Shown one piece after another: positions 16,826 to 24,870 of a DNA stretch of 64,000 nt (its first letter is position 1; each line of letters opens with the position of its first letter). Under the pieces are notes generated by a model, which ran no database searches, was not told the DNA's origin, and worked only from the letters and a program-made list of their open reading frames with translations. The translations under genes and the position numbers were made by a program. The DNA is from Pseudorhizobium flavum (GTDB lineage Bacteria; Pseudomonadota; Alphaproteobacteria; Rhizobiales; Rhizobiaceae). Where the stretch lies: NCBI RefSeq assembly GCF_902502825.2, contig NZ_LR723670.1, positions 2,728,001 to 2,792,000 on the forward strand. The letters run 5' to 3'.

Positions 16826-17868
16826 TTTCCATTTCTTCCAAATCTTCGGATTGTAGCGAGGGTTCTATATAGTGGGTCAGACTCCGCCAAATTCAGATTG
16901 AAAGAGTCAAGATACGCAATCGCTTGATGGAACTCGGTCGAGTTTCCATTTCCAGACGAAATTAAGGTCAGACAATCTTGGAGAGCCTGCAAGACCTCAG
17001 GCGAACGGGGGGAAATGACGCCGAATTGCTCCGCTAAAACGGTGTCAGCAGTGTGCCCAAATAGTTCCTTGTTCGCCCATCGATTACCAGCGGGAAACTC
17101 GCAGACGAGGGAGGCCTCATTAGGCACACTCGCCACGACCAGTGGCGAATGCGTCGCTATGACAATAGTCAAGCCGAGCCGCAGCTTGTCGGCAAGCTGT
17201 AGAAGTTGGCTCATTGCCGTCAATTGCCACTCCGGATGCAACGACGTCTCTGGCTCATCAAGTAAAACGAGGGCGTTGACCGGAAGGCAGAAGCAAAACG
17301 CCAACATAAGTAGCAGATAGGCGCGTTCCCCCCCGCTCAAAGCTTGCAATGGAATCTTCTCCCCGGCCCTTGCGCATTCAAACCGCGCTCGTGCGATTGA
17401 CATTGCGGGCGAGAAGCGAGGAAGCACGCCTTGGTGGAAGTCTAGGTGTCCGGTTCTTGTCCTGCGCCCCTTATCCTCCGGCAGCACAACGTTTATGACT
17501 GGATCAAGTCTGATAGTTTTCAAGGCGGAAGCCATGAGCTTCATTTGGTCCGGCCCAGGTTCATTCTTCAGCAGGATCGACAGAATCTCTCGAAATGGAG
17601 CCGTTTCAGAGAAAAGATTATTGTTCCGCCGATATCCGAGATAGGTGAAATGCTGGAAATCTATTGTCTGACGATAAATCCGTTGCGAATACTTGTCCAC
17701 AACCGGCCCAGACAAGCAGACAACTTTGCTATAAGGGCTTTTCCCTTCCTTGAGCCTGTCGATTTCCAAGTCTGCTAACGACGACAGGTAGCGAGTCTTT
17801 CCTGCTCCGTTAGCTCCCGTAACTAGATGTATCATACCCAAACGCGGCTCTAGAAACGAAAGACTCAT
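16822..17868 (-). CDS. ABC/SMC-type ATPase (PtuA-like)
   Basis: 348 aa from the ATG at 17868; the longer upstream frame is not family-like. It carries Walker A GANGAGKT (residues 18-25), signature LSGGERAYLLL (about 178-187), Walker B ALVLLDEPETSLHPEW (about 199-214) and H-loop ATHSPL (239-243). The short spacer between the halves, without a long coiled coil, resembles the OLD/RecF-like ATPases of defence systems. It is placed between the GHKL-nuclease gene (52 bases upstream) and the HNH gene (4-base overlap). I infer that it senses or licenses nuclease action. Confidence 0.85.
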   Translation of the reverse strand: MSLSFLEPRLGMIHLVTGANGAGKTRYLSSLADLEIDRLKEGKSPYSKVVCLSGPVVDKYSQRIYRQTIDFQHFTYLGYRRNNNLFSETAPFREILSILLKNEPGPDQMKLMASALKTIRLDPVINVVLPEDKGRRTRTGHLDFHQGVLPRFSPAMSIARARFECARAGEKIPLQALSGGERAYLLLMLAFCFCLPVNALVLLDEPETSLHPEWQLTAMSQLLQLADKLRLGLTIVIATHSPLVVASVPNEASLVCEFPAGNRWANKELFGHTADTVLAEQFGVISPRSPEVLQALQDCLTLISSGNGNSTEFHQAIAYLDSFNLNLAESDPLYRTLATIRRFGRNGK

Positions 17869-17920
17869 TAGGCGAACCGTTTGTTGAAGATGTCGACAAG
17901 TTGTTTTGCGAACAAAACCA

Positions 17921-19912
17921 CTACTCCGCCGCTTCCGAAGAGGCCGTGGTAGCTGAAGTGAGCGCGCTGCGTACCTCTTCCGGGAGTAACCCGAGCTTTT
18001 GAAAGAAACTCTGATTGCGCAACTCCGCATCTCTGAAGACTTTTCGATAGCTAAGAACCCTTAGAGATGCACGGTGGTTTGGAGAAAAACCGTAATAGCC
18101 GAGCCCGTCAGGTGTCGGATGTTGAGCTAAGCTTCTCTGAAATTTCTTCCTGGCACCTTCGGTGAGATCACACAGGATGATACACTCAAATGGCGTGTCC
18201 TCATTGACTTCCGAGACAACCTCACCGTCTTGATCTCGTACCGTTTTGCTGCGAAGCTTTTCGACGTATTCGAGAACTTGATCTACGGGATCACTTGACA
18301 ACTGTTCGTCTCCCGGCCGCTTGAATTCCAGCACTACAACGGGGTCATTGGTCCCCTCCCGGCGAAATCCATATGGATTGAGAAAGATCAAATCAGGCTC
18401 CTTTCTCTCACCCTCCACCCCAAATGAAGACATCGCTTTATCTGATGCGAAAAAACTGTAATACGAAAGCAGATCATCGATAAGCCAAAGGTTATGATCT
18501 TCATAATCCTTGCTGCTTAACATCTTACCCATGGGACATATTATCTCATGTAGCGTCTTTTCCCAGTGGTACGATTTCTTCTCTTCATCAGAATATCTTA
18601 AAAGAGATCGAGCCAACTGTATGATCTGATGCCGTTTGATCGTGTATTCGGCCAGCCGTCGCTTGGCATCGTCACTAACTTTCTGAACCAACTTGTCAAT
18701 CTGTTCTTGCCTATTGACACTCGGAGCGTCGCCCGCAGAAATCGACGTAATCTCCGCTTTGAGTTTCTTTTCGTGGCGATAAAGAACCGTGAAAAGGCTT
18801 TTCCCGATATCTTCGTCGGACATGCCAGGCGTCAGCTTTTCCACATACCCATCTATGTCGTCCACCGAGACGGCTAGTTGAGGATGTTCTTGAAGGAGAT
18901 CAACGACGATCCGCTTTTGTCCTCTCCTCAATGTTTTGATATGGGGTTCCAAAAATGCTTCTGCAGCTTCCAATGCAGCCGTATGGATTGCGGAAAGCTC
19001 CGCCTGTGAAGCTTTGAACGACGTGCGCTCCTGATCAACGTTATCATCGAGAAACTGCCCGCGAACGACACAAATGTACGCCTTACCATTCGCTAGGCCG
19101 CTCAGTGCGAACTTTTGATCAATTTCAATCGTGTCAACCACCCTGCCTTGCGCAGCAAGTAGGATGGCATTCGAAAAACCCTGGGAGATGTTCTTCTCGG
19201 CGTAAACATGTGTGATCTCCAGGTCACCGATTGTACCCAGCTCTGGCTTTACCGTTTTCGATCCCTGTTTTTCCACCCGCTCTGCAAGATACTTACCGAT
19301 GTCGCGCGTCGATCCGCCGATTGCCGCCACCAGACGCGGCATCCCACCTGCGACGAACATCGGGAAGAAGTGATGGCTGAGCTGCCGCGTAAGCAGCGCT
19401 TTACCCATCGCGGCATTTTGGTCGGCTCGAATGGCTCCCAATACGATACTGGTGCCTACTTCACTGGCGTTACCTTGGTGTCGTTCAAGGTCCACTAGGG
19501 AGTCTTCGCGCCGAGGATCAAAACGGAACCGCACCTCTTCGTATTTGTCGAGACCAACCTCGTAGACACTCCGAATAGCGATTTCCTGGAACACCTTAGC
19601 CCAAATTAGGCGTCCGACGCCGCGTCCCCCAATACTCCTTTTCTCCCGTGTGTCGCAGGTTTCAAAGGATGCTAGGTGCTTTTCCGTCATTCCGATGCCG
19701 TTGTCAGCTACGGCGATATGCCTGAGGTTCTTATCCCCGTCAAAATCAATGCTAACCGTGATCTCGCCGCGCTTCGCAAATTCGTCAATCCCGAAGCGCT
19801 CCTCAATCGCGTGCACCGCGTTACTTACGGCTTCGTAAATCGAATAGGAAAGAGCTGTGCGATTAGATGGCACACGGAGATTGTCTATGCGTCCATTGAT
19901 GTCGAATTTCAT
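17921..19912 (-). CDS. GHKL ATPase fused to a PD-(D/E)XK-type nuclease
   Basis: 663 aa. The N-terminal GHKL (Hsp90/MutL/MORC-type) ATPase shows the N-box EAVSNAVHAIE (27-37), DNGIGM (70-75) and the lid GGRGVGR (95-101). A helical middle part (about 300-450) follows. The C-terminal part has a nuclease-like motif: EPDLIF with D507, then VVVLEFKRP with E529 and K531, the PD-(D/E)XK pattern, preceded by HNLWLIDDLLSYY. ATP-driven dimer closure controlling a nuclease is a plausible mode. It is the first structural gene of the operon with the ABC ATPase and HNH nuclease, 82 bases downstream of a double-HTH regulator. It is AT-richer than the host genes. The nuclease call rests on motif reading only. 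Confidence 0.82.
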   Translation of the reverse strand: MKFDINGRIDNLRVPSNRTALSYSIYEAVSNAVHAIEERFGIDEFAKRGEITVSIDFDGDKNLRHIAVADNGIGMTEKHLASFETCDTREKRSIGGRGVGRLIWAKVFQEIAIRSVYEVGLDKYEEVRFRFDPRREDSLVDLERHQGNASEVGTSIVLGAIRADQNAAMGKALLTRQLSHHFFPMFVAGGMPRLVAAIGGSTRDIGKYLAERVEKQGSKTVKPELGTIGDLEITHVYAEKNISQGFSNAILLAAQGRVVDTIEIDQKFALSGLANGKAYICVVRGQFLDDNVDQERTSFKASQAELSAIHTAALEAAEAFLEPHIKTLRRGQKRIVVDLLQEHPQLAVSVDDIDGYVEKLTPGMSDEDIGKSLFTVLYRHEKKLKAEITSISAGDAPSVNRQEQIDKLVQKVSDDAKRRLAEYTIKRHQIIQLARSLLRYSDEEKKSYHWEKTLHEIICPMGKMLSSKDYEDHNLWLIDDLLSYYSFFASDKAMSSFGVEGERKEPDLIFLNPYGFRREGTNDPVVVLEFKRPGDEQLSSDPVDQVLEYVEKLRSKTVRDQDGEVVSEVNEDTPFECIILCDLTEGARKKFQRSLAQHPTPDGLGYYGFSPNHRASLRVLSYRKVFRDAELRNQSFFQKLGLLPEEVRSALTSATTASSEAAE

Positions 19913-19994
19913 TGCCCCCTCCAGCAGTCCTCAGAAGAGACCTAGGGCAAACCTAAGTTAGAATTCAACCAGATTTCGCGGCCTCGGAACACTG

Positions 19995-20492
19995 TTACGG
20001 TCTCAGGCGCGGCGCGGATAGGCACACTCCAAGGCCATGATCTCGACCCTCTGGAACGATAATCACACCATTGATGAGTAACGCCTCTCGCAATTTCAGT
20101 GCCGATTGCTCTGGAATTCGCTTGAGACCGCCGCGTTCAATACGAGCTATCGCATCACGACCGACCCCCGATAGCCCGCCCATCTCATCTAGGGAAACCC
20201 CCAGCATTGCTCGGGCATGCCGGAGGCCTGCCACCCAAGTACGACCGCTTGGTTTTCGCCATCGTACGCCTTCGCCGTGACTTTCCGTTGACTCCATCAA
20301 TTCAAGGCCTTCGGCTCTAAGCACAGCATGAACCTGAGCTAACGCGTGTTTGTCAGGTAGCTTTCGATTGGGAGATTCCAAGCCCAGTATAACAGCAGGG
20401 GTAACTCGGGCCTCCTTAGCCAACCACGCTTGCGTTTTCCCAAGCATCGACCGCGCCGCCCGCAATTGCCGGTGTGTTGGATATCCCGCCAT
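19995..20492 (-). CDS. Xre-type regulator with two HTH domains
   Basis: 165 aa from the ATG at 20492 (an ATG at 20522 would add ten residues; neither has a clear ribosome site). Two helix-turn-helix units are visible: RAARSMLGKTQAWLAKEA near residues 10-30 and LRHARAMLGVSLDEMGGLSG with VGRDAIARIERG near 90-120. It begins the leftward GHKL-ATPase-HNH operon and is divergent from the protease genes starting at 20771. The 278-base gap between them probably holds both promoters, so it may control both modules. Confidence 0.78.
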   Translation of the reverse strand: MAGYPTHRQLRAARSMLGKTQAWLAKEARVTPAVILGLESPNRKLPDKHALAQVHAVLRAEGLELMESTESHGEGVRWRKPSGRTWVAGLRHARAMLGVSLDEMGGLSGVGRDAIARIERGGLKRIPEQSALKLREALLINGVIIVPEGRDHGLGVCLSAPRLRP

Positions 20493-20770
20493 AAAGCGGA
20501 AAAATGATGAAACGAAAAACATGTCAACATTTCTGATTCCATCGCTTTTACTCTACTATCGATGGCATCAATTCTAGTTTTGTTGCGCGAATCAGAAAGC
20601 TGCGCTAGATGAATTCCATCGAATCAGTGAACGGATGTCACCTCGGCAAACCAACGCACGGTGTGGTCCTGTCATCATGATACGGCGAGCACGCTTCACG
20701 GCGCGCATTCCATCGCCGCCTCATGTTCGAGAACGTATCGAAAACAGTAAGGCGGGAAGGTGTTCCTCAC

Positions 20771-21094
20771 ATGGGAAGTTCTGAAATCGACATCCAGGTT
20801 TCGTCGCCAGCAGACCTAGTCGCCACTTATCGGCGTCTCGCGGATGACCTTGAACGGTTCGCGTCTCTCGGTCCCGGCTCAGTCCATTCCGAGACGTCAA
20901 TCTCAGCATGGGTGTTTGCAAAGAGGGCCGTACCCGTCTTGATGGGGTCGATGGCAGGACATCCCACCATCAAGACAGGCAACATTGGTTTCACGACAGA
21001 GGTCGTCTACGTGGATCAGAGCAATCATCTCGCTCGGACCGTAAACCGCTGGTACCGCCTTGGTCGTCCTCTCATAGGAGCACCGTCTCAGTGA
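20771..21094 (+). CDS. Small protein coupled to the FtsH-like protease
   Basis: 107 aa from the ATG at 20771, with GGGAAGG about 12 bases upstream (an ATG at 20723 would add 16 residues). No domain is recognised. The sequence is soluble, with a helical N-terminal half (SPADLVATYRRLADDLERF) and a hydrophobic central part. Its TGA overlaps the GTG start of the AAA protease gene by 3 bases, so the two are translationally coupled and probably interact, for example as adaptor, inhibitor or substrate. Confidence 0.68.
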   Translation: MGSSEIDIQVSSPADLVATYRRLADDLERFASLGPGSVHSETSISAWVFAKRAVPVLMGSMAGHPTIKTGNIGFTTEVVYVDQSNHLARTVNRWYRLGRPLIGAPSQ

Positions 21095-23094
21095 AATCCG
21101 ATCCGGACCAGGAATTACTCGATGAAGCCATCCAGCGTCTGATGGACGCAACTTCGAATCTTAGGACCGTAATTTCCCGAAGCTCGGGTACGCTCAATAG
21201 TCGGTCGGCCCCAATCGCCTTAGCGGCGAGCCCAAGGAAATTCCTGGCTTTTTGCGGCTTCGTCAGGCTGATGAGACAGCAGAAGAATTTTTTCGCCGAC
21301 GCGACATCAGTCCTGGTGGTGACCGTGCCGCGTGACTGGCCAATCGACGACTTGGACTACGTTGCCGATGTCTGCTTGAAATCGGGCGAGCGGGGCCTCT
21401 CGAAATTGAAGACCTTCTGTCATCCGCCCAGAACAAAAAAGGGAGGGTGGGACTTTAACCCAAGCAGCTATCTCGATGCTCAGAAAGTCATCGTGTTCCT
21501 ACCGCGCGGCGCGGAAATGCATCCAGAATTCGAGATCAGTGCCGATGCGGTCATCGATCTCGAAATCCTTGATGATCGACATCTGGACAGCCTGACCCGG
21601 CAACTCCATACGGGTCCGCTTTCGGAGGACGAAAAGGAGCGCCTCCGGCAACAGGACCCCGCATTCATCAATTCCATTTTTCGGAAGGGTCGGTCAGCCG
21701 CCGCTGCTCTGACCAAGCTTGAGCGGCTTTTGACTAAACCGGCACGAGGCCCGAAATTGATCCCGCTGGCCTCTTATGGTGAAGCTGGACAATGGGGCAT
21801 CAAGTTCAAAAGCGACCTACGTCTATGGCGTACCGGTCAGTTGGCTTGGTCCGACATGGACAGAGGTATCCTTCTGTACGGCCCGCCGGGATCGGGTAAG
21901 ACTTCGTTTGCAGCCTCACTTGCTTCGGAATGTGGGGCCCATCTAGTGCCTTCGTCGCTTGCCAAGTGGCAGAGCACCGGCCATTTGGGTGACCTGCTTA
22001 AAGCAATGAGACAGGATTTTGCCGAAGCTCGCGACAGAGCCCCTTCGATCCTGCTGATCGACGAAATCGACAGTGTCGGGGACCGTCGATCTTTTTCGGG
22101 TGACAACAAACATTACTGCACGGAAGTAGTAAACGGCTTGCTCGAAGCCTTAGATGGCGTGGCCGGTAGCGAGGGCGTGGTTGTCGTTGCATCCACGAAT
22201 TTTCCCGAGGCTATCGATCCCGCTATTCTGCGGTCGGGCAGGTTGGAAACCCACGTTGAGATGAAGCGGCCAAACACACTTGAGCGTGCACAAATCTTGC
22301 ATTTTTACCTGCCCGCGCTCGGCGCTCCCCAGGAGTTTACCGAGATTGCACGGCATTTGAACGGCAAGACCGGGTCCGATCTTGAGCGTCTGGTCCGTAA
22401 AGCAAAGCAACGAGCACGCTCTGAGAACCGAAAGCTCACGTTCGAGGACGTATGGGCTGTCGTGCCGAAACAGACACCGCTTAGCGACGAAGACCGGTGG
22501 CGAGTTTGCATTCACGAGGCCGCACATGTGGTGATGACAGAACTCTCTCGTTCAGGAAGCGTAACCGGCGTCGAGGTTTTAGATGATGTGCACGACTATG
22601 TTGAGGCACACAACGCCCTTGGTCGGACGTCGTCAGACTGCTCGCTCCCTGCGCTGCGAACGGAGGAATGGTTCCGCCAGGACATCGCAATCAGCCTGGC
22701 CGGGATGGCAGGTGAAGAACTAGTTTTTAACAATCGGTCGACGACAGCCGGTGGCTCTCGGGGTAGCGATCTCACAAGTGCAACCGATTCTGCTGCTCTC
22801 ATGGTTGCTCGGTTTGGGCTTGGAAAGCGGCTCTCCGTATTTCCCGACGAAGTTGACCGTCCAGTTTACGAGGTTTTCGGAAGTTCGCCCAAACTCCGAG
22901 CAGACGTCGACTTCATTCTGGCTGCGGAATATTTGCGCACAAAGAGGCTGCTAGAGGCAAACCTCAAAGTGCTGATCGCCCTCGCCCATGCGTTGAAAAG
23001 AGAAAGACGCCTCGAAGGGGAACGTTTGAAGGCCCTTCTACGAGACCTTTTCGCAACTGACGGCGCAACGGAACGTCTGGAATTTACTGGCTGA
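21091..23094 (+). CDS. Soluble FtsH-like AAA+ zinc protease
   Basis: 667 aa from the GTG at 21091, which overlaps the previous stop. The N-terminal 250 residues match no family and, unlike FtsH, contain no clear membrane segment. The AAA+ module has Walker A GPPGSGKT (264-271), Walker B LLIDEID (321-327) and arginine-finger region ILRSGRLE (380-387). The C-terminal M41-type peptidase has HEAAH (475-479), with a later GSDLTSATDSA that fits the third zinc ligand of FtsH. It would unfold and degrade proteins in the cytosol. Its place next to nuclease and restriction genes suggests a defence or toxin-control role, but this is inference. Confidence 0.85.
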   Translation: MKSDPDQELLDEAIQRLMDATSNLRTVISRSSGTLNSRSAPIALAASPRKFLAFCGFVRLMRQQKNFFADATSVLVVTVPRDWPIDDLDYVADVCLKSGERGLSKLKTFCHPPRTKKGGWDFNPSSYLDAQKVIVFLPRGAEMHPEFEISADAVIDLEILDDRHLDSLTRQLHTGPLSEDEKERLRQQDPAFINSIFRKGRSAAAALTKLERLLTKPARGPKLIPLASYGEAGQWGIKFKSDLRLWRTGQLAWSDMDRGILLYGPPGSGKTSFAASLASECGAHLVPSSLAKWQSTGHLGDLLKAMRQDFAEARDRAPSILLIDEIDSVGDRRSFSGDNKHYCTEVVNGLLEALDGVAGSEGVVVVASTNFPEAIDPAILRSGRLETHVEMKRPNTLERAQILHFYLPALGAPQEFTEIARHLNGKTGSDLERLVRKAKQRARSENRKLTFEDVWAVVPKQTPLSDEDRWRVCIHEAAHVVMTELSRSGSVTGVEVLDDVHDYVEAHNALGRTSSDCSLPALRTEEWFRQDIAISLAGMAGEELVFNNRSTTAGGSRGSDLTSATDSAALMVARFGLGKRLSVFPDEVDRPVYEVFGSSPKLRADVDFILAAEYLRTKRLLEANLKVLIALAHALKRERRLEGERLKALLRDLFATDGATERLEFTG

Positions 23095-23181
23095 CCCAGC
23101 ACGATTGATCGCGGACCGGTCGATGCCAGATGAATCTCAGCCGACCTCGTTCTCTATTCACCATCTTCATAAGGCGAACTC

Positions 23182-23991
23182 ATGAAGGCTTGGATCGTCA
23201 GTGACCTGCACGTCGACAGCTCCGAACTTTCTCGACCTGACCTCGAAATTCCTGAAGCAGATATTTGCTTGTGCGCCGGTGACGTGTCCGGAAGTACAGA
23301 AATGTCGATGCGATTTGTCCTTAACAATATCGCCCCTCAGATACCTGTCATTATGGTGTTGGGCAATCATGAGTTCTATGGGGCTACGATCCACTCGGGT
23401 CTTCAAACCGCACGGAGGATGGCAAAGCGCTCAAACGTCATCATCCTGGAAAATGAAACCATCGTCCTTGGCAGAACCCGCATCATCGGCGCAACCCTTT
23501 GGACTGACTTTGAAATAGAGTACGGCGGAGAAAACGAGCTTCCGCTGCCTGAAAGGAAGTCCTACGCGATTAACATCTGCAAGCGTTACATGATGGACTT
23601 CCATGCGATATATCGCTCGGATTGGCCGGAACGCGGGATGCCCGGTCTTTTGACTGCCAGAGAGCTTATCGAACGTCACATGGAAAGCCGTGACTTTATA
23701 AGCAGCGAACTGAACGACCGATTTGATGGGCGCACAGTCATCTTATCGCATCATGCGCCACTGGCGCGATCTCTTCACCCTTCGTTCAGAGGACACCCGA
23801 GTAACGCCGCATTCGCTTCAAACCTCTCCACGGTCATCGCGCGTGGAAAACCCGATCTCTGGGTTCACGGTCACATCCATCACTTTCGCGACTATCGCGA
23901 AGGAGCCACCCGGGTCATCTGCAACCCAAGGGGATATGAACGGGAACGCACTCAAACTGGATTTGTGTCTGGTTTAGTGGTCGACATCTGA
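23182..23991 (+). CDS. Calcineurin-like metallophosphoesterase
   Basis: 269 aa. The dimetal-site motifs are complete: D8-x-H10 (SDLH), GD with D34, GNHE (61-64), SHHAP and GHIHHF near the C-terminus. The family hydrolyses phosphomono- or diesters, including nucleotides; this one is short and has no targeting signal, so it should act in the cytosol. It is 87 bases downstream of the FtsH-like gene on the same strand and may belong to that unit. AAGGCG lies before the ATG. Confidence 0.85.
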   Translation: MKAWIVSDLHVDSSELSRPDLEIPEADICLCAGDVSGSTEMSMRFVLNNIAPQIPVIMVLGNHEFYGATIHSGLQTARRMAKRSNVIILENETIVLGRTRIIGATLWTDFEIEYGGENELPLPERKSYAINICKRYMMDFHAIYRSDWPERGMPGLLTARELIERHMESRDFISSELNDRFDGRTVILSHHAPLARSLHPSFRGHPSNAAFASNLSTVIARGKPDLWVHGHIHHFRDYREGATRVICNPRGYERERTQTGFVSGLVVDI

Positions 23992-24141
23992 CCCCAGGGG
24001 CGTTCGCGATGCTCGGGCTTCGTCAAAACTATCCCCCGGTTATGAGCGCTGCCTACTGATCCAAGGGCGTGTGGACAGCTCGATCAGCTGCAGGCCAGCC
24101 TGGCAGAACGTCTGCGGAAGGTAGAATAACCAATAAAGCGG

Positions 24142-24870
24142 TCAATAGTCCCAATTTTCATGAGCGAGAGGTTCGCTGTTGAGCAAATCTCTCGACAATC
24201 GCCACCTTGGCAGGAAACGATCCAGCAATGCACGGAAATTATCGGTGTGATGACGCTCGTGCAAGTGAAGGAGTTCGTGAACAACAATATATTCGAGGCA
24301 CTCTGGAGGTTTCTTTGCGAGTTCGAGATTTACCAGAATCCGCTTCGAAACAATGTTGCAACTACCCCATCTGGTCTTCATTTTCTGGATGCGCCAGCCA
24401 CTGACCTCCCTTCCGATAACGGGTTGCCACTTCTCCAAAAGGTCAGGCACTTGTTGTCTGAGGCAACCCCGATACCAATCAGCCATGACCTTTGCGCGGG
24501 CTTCTTTGGGCGTGCAGGGCCGAACGGAAAGGACTAATTTGGAGTTGTTTTTCAGCTCTACAGAGGGCTTCTCCGAACGTTCCAAGACCTCCAAGAGGTA
24601 GCGCCGCCCCTGAAAATAGTGGCTCTCACCCGCAACGAATTTCCGTTCGGATTGCCGAGGTTGTCGTTCAAATTCCGCTTGCTTGCGCTTTATCCAGCCG
24701 AGACGGGAAATGATCGCCAGACGAATGTTTTCATTGGTCGTTTGTAACGGAACTGCAACCCTGACCAATCCATCGGGAGGATAAACCGCCAGATGAAGAT
24801 TCTTTATTTTCTTCCGAACGATCTCCACCGATAGCCCAGATACATCCATGTAGCGCCTATCTGTACTCAT
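24142..24870 (-). CDS. DUF45/SprT-like zinc metallopeptidase linked to the type I restriction system
   Basis: 242 aa. The zinc motif HELLH (198-202) followed by HERHH and a downstream WRLSRDLLN is typical of the YgjP/DUF45 family. TRWGSCN just before is the family's other signature. Its start overlaps the hsdR 3' end by 14 bases, so it is the last gene of the hsdM-hsdS-hsdR operon. Genes of this family are repeatedly found attached to type I restriction loci; the purpose is not settled, with proteolytic control of the restriction enzyme a reasonable guess. Confidence 0.88.
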   Translation of the reverse strand: MSTDRRYMDVSGLSVEIVRKKIKNLHLAVYPPDGLVRVAVPLQTTNENIRLAIISRLGWIKRKQAEFERQPRQSERKFVAGESHYFQGRRYLLEVLERSEKPSVELKNNSKLVLSVRPCTPKEARAKVMADWYRGCLRQQVPDLLEKWQPVIGREVSGWRIQKMKTRWGSCNIVSKRILVNLELAKKPPECLEYIVVHELLHLHERHHTDNFRALLDRFLPRWRLSRDLLNSEPLAHENWDY

